Assembly (NCBI RefSeq): GCF_023065955.2
Contig: NW_026622985.1
Coordinates: 70,917,931-70,981,930, forward strand
Source of the DNA: Ursus arctos
Taxonomy: Eukaryota > Chordata > Mammalia > Carnivora > Ursidae
DNA: 64,000 nt
Direction of reading: 5' to 3'
A program made the translations under genes and the position numbers. The first letter of the stretch is position 1. The number at the start of each line of letters is the position of its first letter. The notes below the pieces were generated by a model. That model ran no database searches, was not told the origin of the DNA, and saw only the letters and a list, made by a program, of their open reading frames with translations. This document shows, in pieces, positions 1 to 13,849 of the stretch.

Positions 1-74
1 TAAATCTAACAGGAAATTTATAGGACATATATGAAGAATATTGTAAACTCTCACTGAAGGATCTAAAACAAGAC

Positions 75-290
75 CTGCCTTGGTTTGAATCCTGGCTCTA
101 AACTAGCCGTGCCATTTTGGAATGATATTTATTTTTTCTAACTTTCAATTTCTTCATATTTAAAATCAGGATGAGGCCAGGATGAATATTTAAAAAGTTA
201 ATACATGTAAAGTACTTAAAATGGTATGTGACACATAGAAAGCCCTTAGTATACATTAGCTATTATTACTATTATTTTTGTTGTTGCTGA
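75..290 (+). mobile_element. MIR-like SINE fragment
   Basis: The stretch reads like a diverged MIR: a 'gtttgaatcctggctct' start, an A-rich 'tttcttcatatttaaaat' core, then 'gtgacacatagaaagcccttagta' and a TTATTACTATTATT tail. Family assignment is by eye. Confidence 0.55.
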
Positions 291-2612
291 TATTGTTATT
301 ATATAGAAGACTAAATGAACAAAAAGAGCCAAAGATTTATGAATAAGAATTGGACTTTGTCAGATAGTAAATGATACTTAATGCCATTAAAAGACCAAAG
401 CCAAAAAACCCAGCATAGTATTACTATAGGAATAGGAAATGAATGAGAGGAACCAGAGAGCCCAGAAATAGACCTTAGAAAATATGAGAATTTTATACAT
501 AGTAGATGTTGTATAAATTCAGAGGAAAATTATTTAATGAATCGTGTCAGCTGTCCAGCTAAGAGGGAAGAAGGTTAGATTCTTACACCATTGTACAAAC
601 AAAAATTGTACCTTGAATATTTTTTTAATTTTATGAGAATAATAAGACATTTTAAGAGAAAATTTAGGATATTACATGAACAACCTGAAAGTGGAGTAGT
701 ACTTTTTAACCAATATAGGAATTCTGGATAGATATATTGACTTCATGAAAATGAAAATTTTGCATGTCACATGGTATAAACATAGTAAAAACAAAGAGCA
801 GGAAAAAATTGTTAAAATCTATAGCATACAAAGACGAATGAAAGAAATTTGGCTGGAACAGCCTCTTATTTATTGTCTTAAAACTAATGTAATAAAATTG
901 CATTTGTGCTCTTTGGACATTTAAATTCAGTAGGGAAAGTAGAAATGTTCATTCATGATCTTCTACTGTTTCTTATTTTCCCCTTCACTTTTCTTGTCTC
1001 TTTTATTCTGCCAATATCTTCTTGCTTTTTTTCTAAAGATATCTACTCCTGACACTATTCCTTTCCCATTTTCTTTCTCTATTCCGTCTGCTTTTCTTCA
1101 TTTTTTTTTCTTATATGCATCCCTTTCTTTTTTACTTCATATTTGGTTACCCACCCTTCCTTCATTTTCTCTCTCTTCCTTCATTCCACAAATCTTTATT
1201 AAATGTTCATACTAGGCTAGGATTTTGTATCCTCTAAATTCATAATCTATTCCCTAAGTGTAACTATGTCATAATCATACTATCAGCATAACTACCACTT
1301 TTTCTAAATTTTAATAATATTAAAAGCTTTTAACTGATTTAACTAGTATGGTGTTGAATTCAAATCTAGGGAAATGAAAACTCCAATAATTCCAGCAGCC
1401 TCTGGCTTTTTAATAGTGTGTTAGAAAATTTGCCTCCTTTATAAAAGCCTGCACTCAATACATTCACATAAGGCAAACTGTTCTTGATTTTTTTCACTCT
1501 AAAAGATTTATTTTTTAAAAGAGAATGGGATTGGGGGAAGTAAATGTGGTGCAGGAGAAAAGTACACATGTGAGCTTTCTTATTAATTGCTCCAAACCAA
1601 GTACAGAGAATATGCTTCATTGAACAGCTCAGTAAAAACCTCCAGGTGTTCCTGGAGGTGCTTTTCAGTGAAACTAAGGATTTTAGACTCTGGAGAGTGG
1701 AATTCAGCTGTAGTCCTTGTATTTGGATAGAATCCTAGATATGTTGTTTGGCTCATGAGTTGAAAAAAATCCTTTAGTTCAGTAGAAGGAAATGAAGCTG
1801 TTGGTTTAATACGTCTCAGCCACCAAGGTCTTCCTCACCTGCAGGGCTGCTGGCTGTCAGTGACGTCTCTATGTGATGGTTCTCCAATGCCTGAATGGCC
1901 AACTCTGCTGAGTTCTACTGCATCTCCCCCAACATGTCAGCATATTTTATCTCAGGCCTTTGGTCCCCTTATGTCAGGAGTATTGACATTAGCAGTGCAT
2001 TGGGGCCAGTGGCTAGTGTGAGTCTATCCTCCAGGAGCTGCCAAGTAGTTTTTATTATAAATGAATATTTGTTCATTTACCTGCTTTGTGAGTTTAGAGT
2101 TTTGTATAGGAAGTTCTATTTAACTTTTATAAGGTGGACAACAGAAACCAATGACTAACAGAAGTAACCATTTTGACAATTTAAATATTGATAATGGTGG
2201 TGGTAGGTCAAGGAGAGATCGTGGATTGCTTCTGGATTGTGAAAGAAAAAGGAGAAATAGTATGGAAATGTTTTTTTTAGTAGAGGGAGAGAGAAGAAGG
2301 TGGTAACATAAGAGAGGAGCAGATGTTTGGGGATGAGAAGAGCACAGGGAGAGCAACCTTTTTGAACTAAAGGGAGGGTGCTACCTGTCTAACTCATTCT
2401 TCTCTGTCTCAGGCGAACCTCATCTCTTCCAGAAAGCCTTCTAGTGTTTTCTGTCTATTATAGGATACTTCTGTTGTCTGTGCAATTAATTTGCCAATTA
2501 ATTGTGTACTGTTTTGTAACTTATCTTAAAAGAATTAAGTCATTGGGATGTTATTTAGCATCCCCCAGAACTATGGCTTACCTTCCAGATTAGACTTAAC
2601 AGTGACCAGGAG

Positions 2613-2827
2613 TCAGACTATGGACTACGAGAAACAAACTGAGGGCCTCAGAGGGGAGGGGGGTGGGGGAATGGGATAGACCGGTGATGGGTAGTAAGGA
2701 GGGCACGTATTGGATGGTGCACTGGGTGTTATACGCAACTAATGAATTATCGAACTTTACATCGGAAACCGGGGATGTACTGTATGGTGACTAACATAAT
2801 ATAATAAAAAATCATTAAAAAAAAAAG
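2613..2827 (+). mobile_element. LINE-1 3' end (carnivore type), 5'-truncated
   Basis: This is an L1 3' untranslated end with a G-rich block (GGGGAGGGGGGTGGGGG), then the 'gcactgggtgttatacgcaa' and 'gatgtactgtatggtgacta' segments and AATATAATAAAAAATCATT plus poly-A. The same block occurs in reverse complement at 13250-13450, which shows that it is an interspersed repeat. The exact 5' breakpoint is uncertain. Confidence 0.8.
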
Positions 2828-3520
2828 GACTATTTCTTATTAATTCTAATCTTGTTTTACAATGCCTGGCATGGGTGTTGCACAGAGAAGTTCACTAACT
2901 GGGAGTAAGGATGTTATGACGCATGTGGACGGTGGTGACAGGAGAGGCAGAGCAGATGACAGAGGACTTATTAGGATTGAGATGCTGAGGAGGGATGGGG
3001 AAGAAGACTGTGGTAGGCGGGTGAGAGAAGTTTGGAAAGGAATTGCCTGTATCCTTGGTCACCCACTCAATATGCTTAGGTACTGTAGGTGATGTGAGTA
3101 GTATTCTTTTAGTTTTTCTTGTTAGGAGGTTTATTCATGTTTGGAGATTTCCTTTTAAGAGAGTGAGTTTAATTGGAAGGTAATGGCATTTTAGCACAAA
3201 CTTGAGTTGGTGTAATGAACCTGTGGATGATACAAACATGTTTACATACCCATACAGGTACATTTAGTTTACCTTTTGATTTTTCCAATTCTTATTTCAC
3301 GGTCATGAAGGACATTCTAAAAATTAAAGAAAAATTTATTTCTAAAATTTCAGCCATGTTCGGCCCAACTGAAGTGGATTTGAATTGAGGTGTGGTGTTT
3401 TAAATTTTGGCTGTGTTTAGAGCAACAGTCTGATATATGAATACATTTGAAGGAAAATGTACCTTTCAAGTTCAGAAACATACTAACAAGTCCTCTCTAA
3501 CTTCCTGTTTTTGATAATAG

Positions 3521-3616
<96 letters not shown>

Positions 3617-4414
3617 TGAATATCCGATTATTGGTTCAGTGAGCATTTGTTGTAAATATCATGCATGTAAAAATCATAGATATTTCTCTATTTTTTTATA
3701 TTCTGTTTCTGAAATTGAAAAACGCCTGGGGTTTTATGATTAGCAGGTTAAGAATCATCCTTAAGAACTGTAGATAATGATTTAGTATTCATCTTTGATA
3801 AAGGTGATGGATTTTTCAAATTGCATGCTCTTATTTTAGTATCTGTATATTTGTTTGGCTAATGGTGTTAAGATTTAGTGCAAGTAGAAAATTCCGGGAT
3901 TCTGCATAACACAAGGAAAAAAGTGTTTTTGTTAAATCTATCACAGGGCCCCTCACTTACCCCCACTCATCTGCTTTAAGCTTCTGTTTCTACTTCTTGG
4001 TTTACGTAAACATACATTTTCAAATTTTCAACGTAATTAGTAATTGTCATAACAAAAACTGTAATGCAAATGATGTCACTTGGCTTCAAGTCTGTAATCT
4101 TTAAGGAAAAATAAATAGGACAAGCACATCTAACATTGTGGGGGACAGTGAAGTCCTTGGTAGAGACATTCTTTGTCTAAGCATTTTGAGCTGTCAAAGA
4201 TAAGTACGTAAAGTTAATTTGTGTCAAGAAGAAAACTTTGTGGTTAAACTGTAACTTTCAGTTTAAAAAACTATTGGTAATATGAGAAGTCAAATGTTCC
4301 AACAGTTTTATTTGAATAGAATTCTTCTCACTGTGTTGCAAAGGTTGTTAACAAGAAATCACATTGACTTATTGATATGTTGGCTCCTTTCTTTTAGTTT
4401 ACTGTGGCTGGAAC

Positions 4415-4665
4415 AGTAAACTAACTTACTGAGCACCTGCAATTGCTTGGTATTATTCTAGGTGGACTGTGTGGGTGTGTGTTTATGTGTGCGCATAATT
4501 TTACTTAATCTTCATATTCCCCTGCAAAGAAAGAATTGTTCTCCCCACTCTGTGGAAGAGATCGTCAGATAATTGAGGCTGTTAGAGCTTCACTTGCCAA
4601 AAACTATACCAGGAAATCGTAGAGTCACCATTTGAGCCAGGTCCTCTTGACTCTTGACATTAAGC
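4415..4665 (-). mobile_element. MIR-like SINE fragment
   Basis: The segment resembles the reverse-complement MIR body: 'tgagcacctgcaattgcttgg', a CCCC...TCTGTGGAAGAGAT region in place of 'ccccattttacagatgagg', and 'ccatttgagccaggtcct' at the end. It is diverged. Confidence 0.5.
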
Positions 4666-5147
4666 CATGACTTGATTTTGGGATTACTTGTGAAGTCATA
4701 AATGGCTAGTTATGGATAATTCACAAACAAGATAATGGCTTCAAATAGTTAGAGATTGATTAATCTATGAGCCATAGTAAGATTTATCTTAAGCATTCCA
4801 TTTCAAATTTAAGGTATGCTCTGTGGCTGTTAGGCATTTATCACAGAATTGAGTTTGTATTTATAAAAGTCTGAAATTTGGTTTTATTATAAGGTGCACA
4901 CAATTTGAGGTACTACTTAAAGTAATTATTTATTCTTATTCTGATCAGAATGTGTCATACGTTGTCCAGTTTTGGATGGTGAAAGTATTATTTCCGTTTC
5001 TTGAGAAACTGTGGTCATAGATGTGAAGGAGAGAGAGAGAAGTAAGAACTGAGTAGTGGGAAGGAAAGACCTTGAGGGTCCATTTTGATAGGGGTCTTTT
5101 ATCTAGCTATTGCATGTTATTGCATGTTTTTTAAAATTACTTCTCTT

Positions 5148-5353
5148 GGGGCGCCTGGGTGGCACAGCAGTTAAGCGTCTGCCTTCGGCTCAGGGCGTGA
5201 TCCTGGCATTGTGGGATCGAGCCCCACATCAGGCTCCTCTGCTGTGAGCCTGCTTCTTCCTCTCCCACTCCTCCTGCTTGTGTTCCCTCTCTCGCTGGCT
5301 GTCTCTATCTCTGTCAAATAAATAAATAAAATCTTAAAAAAATAAAATAAAAT
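5148..5353 (+). mobile_element. Can-SINE (tRNA-Lys-derived), bear-type
   Basis: A full-length Can-SINE with head GGCGCCTGGGTGGCACAGC, body GGCTCAGGGCGTGATCCTGG, a CT-rich tail and an AATAAATAAATAAAATCTT A-rich 3' end. A perfect 15-bp target-site duplication AAAATTACTTCTCTT flanks it at 5133-5147 and 5354-5368. Confidence 0.95.
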
Positions 5354-5867
5354 AAAATTACTTCTCTTAGTTAAAAACTGATAGAATACAATTGTTACAG
5401 AAAGTACCAAGAATTATACATAAACACTGAATCCTATGTGTGGGACAGGGGTAGTGGTAGTGTCACTAACAACCACACCTGAAAAATTTAAATGTTATGA
5501 AGATTTAATCTTATTCCATTAATATGGGACTATTCCTCATCTTATTACTGTGCTAAGATCAATTTGATGAAGATTTTACTTCCTCATAAAACATTTTTTT
5601 AACTTAAAAAATAAAACTGTATGGGTGTACATTTTTGTTATGAATTATTGATCCTTCACTTGTTTGGAATTCTTGTAAATATGGTACAGAGACTGAAACT
5701 CTGTGGAATAAAAAAGTAGTATTACAGCCACAACAATTTGTTGGAAGCGGTCAACACCAAAGAACATTAAAACGTTTTTCTTATGTAGTGTTGCTATTTA
5801 GTTGTGGTCTCTGACATTTTACAGCATTGAAAAAGTCTGTTCTCTTCTTTGCTTTCCCACCAACATG

Positions 5868-5952
5868 CAAGATCTTTGAGGGCAGGGACTATGTAATTTT
5901 TACCATTGTATTCTCAGCACATAGCATGGTGCTTGGCTCTAAACAGATACTA
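5868..5952 (+). mobile_element. LINE-2 3'-end fragment
   Basis: The run 'tttgagggcagggactatgt ... tctcagcacatagcatggtgcttggct' matches the well-known L2 3' end (gagggcagggaccatgt ... cagtgcctggcacatag). It is diverged and short. Confidence 0.65.
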
Positions 5953-6171
5953 TTATTAAAAATTTTCCTTTTTTCAAGGTAGTATTTTAAATTGTGTGGT
6001 GTGGTGTGATTCCGTTTGATTTCTTCTAGTTTATGCCACTTACTTTTAACAAAGCCACTTCAGTCGTTCTTGGGATATTATGAAAACCACAAAAGTCATT
6101 TATGACTTACATTTTTGATTCTCATTTAGAATTATTTACACTAAATGACAGGAAATATTTTAAAAATCTAA

Positions 6172-6291
<120 letters not shown>

Positions 6292-6677
6292 TGAATAATT
6301 TATAATGCTCATGCTAAAAGACAAGAAAGAACAACTATACCATCAGAGACTGCAGTTTACCCTTGAGAATTATTGCCACCATTGTGACTCACTGTGGCAG
6401 AAAGAGACGTAGCACTCACTCAAATCTGATCGTCCCTTCACAGTCAAAATTCAAGATCACTTTGTTAAAACCTTTTCTGACCACCTCATGGTAAACCAAT
6501 TTCTTCCATTGCTATTGTTAAAACAGTCACTATCTGTGTAGTTTTTTCAGTATTCTTACCTTGTGGCATATATTATTCAAATTGGTTATTGTACTTAACG
6601 TTTTTACTTTTCTGTGTTAGTATTTTATTCCATCTTCTCCTTAGATAGGATATTTCTTAAGAAACTAAACAAGCTGA

Positions 6678-6860
6678 ATTTTTTTTTTAAAGATTTTATT
6701 TGTTTATTTGAGAGGTGAGGGCGGGAACAAGCCACAGGAGAGACAGAGGGAGAGGGAGAAGCAGACTCCCACCGAGCAGGGAGCCCAATGCTGGGCTCGA
6801 TCCCAGAAATGATCTGAGCCGAAGGCTGACGCTTTACCGACTGAGCCACCCAGGCGTTCC
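6678..6860 (-). mobile_element. Can-SINE
   Basis: Reverse-complement Can-SINE. Poly-T plus AAAGATTTTATTTGTTTATTT comes first and the head ends ACTGAGCCACCCAGGCG. A 9-bp direct repeat ACAAGCTGA flanks it at 6669-6677 and 6861-6869. Confidence 0.93.
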
Positions 6861-7298
6861 ACAAGCTGACTGTTTTAGTGCAGTCGACTGCTCAGACTAT
6901 TCATCTACCTTGATATCTCCTACAGAACTTCCTTCTTAGTCACACAAAACTAGGGATTACATTTCGTGTGAGCTCCCACTAGGGCTCAATGTATATAAAA
7001 TTCCTAAGAGGAGCATTTTTTTATATGACTTGATTTCAATTTCAAAATGATTTCATGAACTATAAAGTAGTTTATTGGGAGAATTATTATAATACTCTTC
7101 TAAAATAAAGATTTTAAGCAATAAGAATGTAGAGGTGTGTGTGTGTATAAAATGGTTGCATTCCCCCTAGAAGCATCTTTCCTAGAATTTAAATGTAGTA
7201 CCTAAGATTTTTACAATCCTGAGTGTGATAAGTAACTTCACTAATATAAACTTTGTAAGCTATAGTAGTATGTTAAAGTATAATCTAGAATGATGCCT

Positions 7299-7584
7299 TT
7301 CTCCCTTCCTTCCTTCCCTTTCTTTCTTTCTCTCTTTCTTTCTTCTTTCTTTTTCTTTCTTTCTTCCTAACATTTTATTTATTTGAAACACAGAGCTAGA
7401 ACAAGGGTGTGGGGGCGGGGCAGAAGGAGAGGGAGACACCTCACTGAGCAGGGAGCAGAGGGGCAGAGGGAAAGGCAGACTCCTCACTGAGCAGGGAGCC
7501 TAACACAGGGCTAGATTCCAGGACCCCGAGATCATGACCTGATCCGAAGGCAAATGCTTAACTGACTGAGCCACCCAGGTGGCC
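7299..7584 (-). mobile_element. Can-SINE with expanded pyrimidine/T tail
   Basis: Reverse-complement Can-SINE whose 3' tail has grown into a CTTT/CCTT-rich stretch at about 7299-7367, with the head ending GAGCCACCCAGGTGGCC. A perfect 14-bp target-site duplication CTAGAATGATGCCT lies at 7285-7298 and 7585-7598. Confidence 0.93.
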
Positions 7585-8256
7585 CTAGAATGATGCCTCT
7601 TTCTATACAATATATAATGTCTTTATGTCTAAAAGAAATTGGTCTCCTTAGGTGGTTCTAGTCAGGATTTACTTTTAAACTAAAAGAAAATTTTATTAGA
7701 GGAGCATCAAATTTATTATTTAATTCTCAGGTTTATTTTTTTTTTTTTAACAAATCAGATTAGTTTTAATATAAGCTCTTGAGAACTAAATTCATGGCCA
7801 ACTTAAAATGTGAAAGGAAATTAATAGAAAATGTAAAGAAGGAGAAAGCTCTGACATTTTAGAGGACACAGAAGTATAGCCCTCCCACCCCCAGGGATCT
7901 TTAAAGTTTATCTAATAATTCTTTCATTGTCTAGATGAACCAAGGCCCAGAGGGTAACCAATTTGCTCAATCCAACATTTATTTAGTATCAGATATTTAA
8001 TTTTGCTCTAGATCTGTTAACACTCAACTTTATGATATAGCATACTCTAATCAGTAATATATTTCATTCTATAATAATTCAAGAGGCATCAAATTAATTG
8101 CTATTATTTACTTTAGAATTATTTTAAGAATAATAATGACATTGCATGATAGACGTTTTACATAAGAATGCATTAATAAAAAGATAAATGCAATACATTG
8201 TTGTAATAAAGTGTTTATATAATTGATATCTTATTTATATCTTTTTATATTCTTAA

Positions 8257-9054
<798 letters not shown>

Positions 9055-9764
9055 TGATATAGAATTTACGCAAATTATGGGCTGAAGATGAGGATTATTT
9101 TAAGATTCAGAAAGTCCAGAATCCATATATTATGTAAGCAACGTCAAAATGCACAAGAATAAACTATTTCCTTTGGTAATGGACATATATCTCTTCCGGT
9201 AAAATGGGAAGGGCCAGTGTTGGGTCCTTGAGTGAGCCAGTAACAATCATTATTATAAATTAGAAAAATGGTAAGTTATAAATCTGCTTTGTTACCACCT
9301 TAAAAACCTCTGTGGATAGAAGTGGAGTATAAGTAAATGTATAAACAAATAACAGCTTCAATTATTTAGAGGCCAAGAAGTATTTGGTATGGAGATAGCC
9401 TATGTAAGGTGTATAAGCAACTAGTCTCTCGACAGGACTAACTCATATTCTGGTTTATACATTGGTCTTATCTGAATTTGTGTGGGCTTCTTTTTATCTT
9501 TCAAGTTTGCTTTATAAGGCGGCGCTCTGGACAGGTTTCTCTTAGACAAGGTATATGAAACTCAATGTATACTAGTGCCAACCTTCAGATAGGAAGTCTT
9601 TTATATTAAGTTTTAAAGAATAAAATGCTTTTATTCTTAAATAGAGGCAACATAAAAGAGGACGGTTTTCATTTATTGTGTTTTGTTTTTTTGCTAGAAA
9701 AATTCCTCAAGTGCCTTGCATGCATTGGGCAGCGTTGTAATGAATTGACATGTTTAATAGCATA

Positions 9765-9895
9765 GATCATTTAAGAGTAGTATGAGCTTTGGCAAGGCAC
9801 AAGTCATTTGACATCTTTGGACCCAAATTTTCTCCTCTGTAAAATGAGAGAACAGAACAGGTGATCTCTAAAATGCATACTTTCAGTATTTCTAT
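9765..9895 (+). mobile_element. MIR-like SINE fragment
   Basis: 'tttggcaaggcacaagtcatttgacatctttggacc' followed by 'ctcctctgtaaaatgagag' matches the central MIR motif (gggcaagtcactt ... ctcatctgtaaaatgggg). Confidence 0.7.
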
Positions 9896-10004
9896 AATTT
9901 TACAAAGGTTTCCTAAGGGATGGTTTATCTGTATGGTTTTAATATCAATCTGAATGAATTTCTCAAACGGGAAATTTCTCTTTAACTGATAATAGTATTT
10001 ACTG

Positions 10005-10185
10005 ATCACCTCTAGTGCCAGGCAGCGTATATTTAGTCCCCACCACTACCCCAGTAGGTACGTATCCTTATCCGCATTTACAGATTAAAAAAACTAAAGT
10101 TTAGAGAAGTCCAGCTGCCTAAATTCAGGCAGCTCCTAGGAAGTCAGTGGTGGAGTTCAGATTTAAGTCCAGGTTTATTTACTTC
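10005..10185 (-). mobile_element. MIR-like SINE fragment
   Basis: 'atccttatccgcatttacag' then 'aagtttagagaagtccagct' and 'gaagtcagtggtggagttcag' reads as reverse-complement MIR (ccccattttacagatgagg ... gagaggttaagt). Confidence 0.65.
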
Positions 10186-10899
10186 CAAAAATCTTTACAT
10201 CGAGTTAGCGTGCTATATTCCAATTTCATAGAACCTCCTCTTTGAGTTTCTGGGGCTTCTTATATGAATTTTGTTGACTTCTAAGAAACAAAAGTGTGTT
10301 TCCCCTTGGGAATATCTGGGCTTGCTCTTTTTCAAATTTTGGAAATGCTTCTACCAAAGGACAAATACAGACTTCCAGGGAAATATACTGAAGATTAGAA
10401 TTAAATAAGTTAAGTCATATCGGGAAAGAGATAATCCCAGCTCCTGAGGAACATACAAACATCAGCTGGCCTTCATGTCTATTGGCAGACCTCTGTAGCC
10501 AGCGAAATTCCAAATGGTATATGTCCATGGACCCCTGAAGAAATAGGAAACTTCAGCTTGATGGTACTATTTATTTCATAAAAGGTGTGATGCTATTAAA
10601 CATTAACATGGTAAAAATTGTCCAAAATCAATACAGTTGTATCATCATTAATTTACTTCCAGAATTGTTAAAAATTACAGAATTTCTCATTTTTTAAAAA
10701 GCTGTGTTGTTCTGGTGGACATTATACTGGCTATAGAGTGACATCACACATGCCATTCATGATGGTTCGTATTTGTTGAAACTCCTTTAGCTTCGAACAC
10801 CAGTGTTCCTTTATGTCCGCACGTTCATTCAAAATAAAACCACAATGGTGGTGTGAAATTGTGTTGTCTCCTTGTTGTAACCATGATTCTTTTTATTAG

Positions 10900-11058
<159 letters not shown>

Positions 11059-12429
11059 TGATTTAAAGTTACATTAAGAATAGTTTGCAAGACTATATAC
11101 ATATATATGCATATATAATGTGTCTATATGTACACATAGACATAAATATATGTACATATTTTTACATTATATAATGACATGTATAGTTTCATATAGTTTT
11201 TGTACTGCTATTTTACTATTTCATATAAAATATACTTAAATCATCTATTTGAAGAGCTTTTAGTAGAGAGGTTCAAAACCTCTAAGTAGAATGCCTTCAT
11301 ATGGATTGAAATTAAACAGTGAAAATTATCCCGTACTCAATTTTAAGTTCATTTGACTATAGATATTGCATTATGGAATATGCAAGTAATGAATCACCAC
11401 CTTTAAATGACTGTGTCTTTGCAAATTGAAATAAATATGTATTAGTGGCTTGGTAACCGTTTAAGCAATCCTTTCAGATATCCACATCACCCGCTTGCTT
11501 GTAGAATTTGTCTGTCTTTGGTGCCACCATCTTGATCTCTTTGTCACACCCCTGCTGTCTGTCACATCACCAGGATAAAACAACAAGGGAGGGAAGTACA
11601 AACAGCATAGTAGGGCTGCAAGTGCAGTACGCAGCAATGTAAGAGGTTCTTGAAGCTGAATGGTGGATGAGGCTTCTCTCTCAATGAGGAGCAGCCACCG
11701 CAATGCCAAAAGAAGCCTGGCAGAGAATGTCTGTGGGTGAAGTGGCTTTGAGGCTGAATGGAGAGCACTTGCCCTCCAGATGTCTAATGGGGCCAACGAA
11801 AACTCAGCACCAGCCAAGGACTTGCCCTAAGGCAAGTTGGGATCAGTTTTGCTAAATCTTTTTGTTTATTTAGATAAGATAGAAATACAGATTTTTTTTT
11901 TCTGTGAAGTCTTCCCATTTTTTAAATGTAGGTAGTTGATTAAATAAAAACAAACAAATGAACGCTAGGTGGGTTCAACAAAATACACATGTGGATTGGA
12001 TTCAGCCTGTGAATGACTAGTTACCCTAGATATTTATTCCAGGGGACACCACTGGATGCCCCTTAGTATACAAGCTAAATCTAATATGAAGGCCCATATT
12101 GCCTTCAGGGAAGAAATGTCCCAGGTGAAGAACTGCCTCTCCCGAGACGTGTAAATGTATATGTAACTGAAACCCAGTCTTATAGCGGCTGGTGTTTTCC
12201 TACTGTTGGGTTGTTTCTACATAAAAATCATCACTTCTCCCTGACCAACTAAGATAGTGTTACATATCTACAGGTATATACCAAAAAATTGTACATATTA
12301 TTTCACTTATAAACCATCAGTTTCCATTTGATCCTTGAGTTCTGGTGATATTTCTTCTTTTGTAAATTAAGACACCAGATGGAGGTTTGCGGTGAGTTGC
12401 AATATAGTACAGGACCAACTGTGGCATCG

Positions 12430-12640
12430 CGCGGGCTTGGCCGTGACCTCAGTCTGTCTTGTTAACACTATGAAACTGAGCAAGGTAGTTAACCACTCTG
12501 AGCCTCAAGATCCTCACCTACAAAACAGAGATCGTAATAGTACTGACTTCCTAGGTCATTTTTGTGAGTTAAGACACAGTGTGGTTATAAAGCACTTAAT
12601 GTAGGGCTTGGCACATAGTGAGCAAGTTAGTTGCTGTTCT
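12430..12640 (+). mobile_element. MIR SINE fragment
   Basis: 'actgagcaaggtagttaacc' then 'ctctgagcctcaagatcctc' and 'cacttaatgtagggcttggcacatag' follows the MIR order (gcaagttacttaacctctctgagcctcagttt ... agcacttagcacagtgcctggcacatag). Confidence 0.75.
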
Positions 12641-13212
12641 CATTGATACCCTTAATGTCACACCATTATTATAAAGCTCAAGATAGGTTGAGGTGAGCAA
12701 GTCTGTAACAGATACAATGAAAGTTTCAATAATCCCTTTTATACTTTAATAAAAATATGGGGTTGGGTAATTTGACACTCTCTCATGAGTCATAAAAATT
12801 GCTTTGAAATGTATTTTAAATTTACCTCATTAATCTCTGCTAGTCATGCCTAATGACCAGCATTAATGTGAATGAAACCTATTCCTGTGCCACATTTAAT
12901 CTCAAACCAGCCCTTCGTAACTGTTAATGATTTAAATCTCTGCACTGAGAGGTCACATTTCTTGATTGTCCTCAGTGTAGAGAGTTACATAAGAAAAAAT
13001 GGTCCTATCTGAATATGGTGATGATTTATGTTCATTTACAGGATCTTTGTGCTATCCAGATCCATGAAGTTGAACTTATGCTCCTTTCAAAAGGGTGTAT
13101 AATTAATTAACTGATTAGTGATTGAGAATTGAAGAATTGAAGAAGACAGTGGTCCTTTGTCTCTAAGTTAGAAACAAAATTACAAGGGAGGATGTAAATG
13201 ATTAGTGGAGCC

Positions 13213-13228
13213 CTCCCAGTTATTTTTT
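13213..13228. repeat. Target-site duplication, left copy (L1)
   Basis: CTCCCAGTTATTTTTT, identical to the copy at 13850-13865. The pair brackets the L1 fragment between them. Confidence 0.85.
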
Positions 13229-13849
13229 GTTGTTGTTTTTGTTTATTATAATAATATATTTTTATTATGTTAGTCACCATACAGTACATCCCTGGTTTTT
13301 GGTGTAAAGTTCGATGATTCATTAGTTGCGTATAACACTCAGTGCACCATGCAATACGTGCCCTCCTTACTACCCATCACCGGTCTATCCCATTCCCCCA
13401 CCCCCTCCCCTCTGAAGCCCTCAGTTTGTTTCTCAGAGTCCATAGTCTCTCATGCTTCATTCCCCCTTCTGATAACCCCCCCTTTCTTTATCCGTTTCTT
13501 CCCCTACCGATCTTCCTAGTTCTTATGTTCCATAGATGAGAGAAACCATATGATAATTGTCTTTCTCTGCTTGACTTATTTCACTTAGCATTATCTCCTC
13601 CAGTGCCGTCCGTGTTGCAGCAAATGTTGAGAAATCGTTCTTTTTGATAGCTGAGTAATATTCCATTGTATATATGGACCACATCTTTTTAATCCAGTCA
13701 TCTGTTGAAGGGCATCTCGGCTCCTTCCATGATTTAGCTATTGTGGACAATGCTGCTATGAACACTGGGGTGCATATGGCCCTTCTCTTCACTACGTCTG
13801 TATCTTTGGGGTAAACACCCAGTAGTGCAATGGCTGGATCATAGGGTAG
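13229..13849 (-). mobile_element. LINE-1, 5'-truncated, with ORF2 C-terminal end and 3' UTR
   Basis: On the minus strand the right half translates as the C-terminal end of L1 ORF2: ELPYDPAIALLGVYPKDTD, then a WIKKMWSIYTMEYYSAIKK segment, ending near 13520. The 3' UTR with its G-rich block follows at about 13250-13500, with an A-rich tail at the left end. Perfect 16-bp target-site duplications flank it (13213-13228 and 13850-13865). Only about 0.6 kb of the element remains, so it cannot be autonomous. Confidence 0.95.

Larger units (their letters stand above)
1..3520 (+). other. CFTR: CFTR intron 11, 3' part
   Basis: AT-rich intronic sequence ending in the acceptor of exon 12 (TTGATAATAG). 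It holds a MIR-like fragment near the left edge and a carnivore L1 3' end around 2.6-2.8 kb. I see no gene in the rest; the short ORFs around 955-1215 and 1895-2158 have no recognisable product. Confidence 0.9.

Noticed and set aside
5148..5220. tRNA genes suggested by box A/box B-like sequence
   Set aside because: They are the tRNA-Lys-derived heads of Can-SINEs; the copies recur many times and no intact cloverleaf with a proper 3' end was seen.
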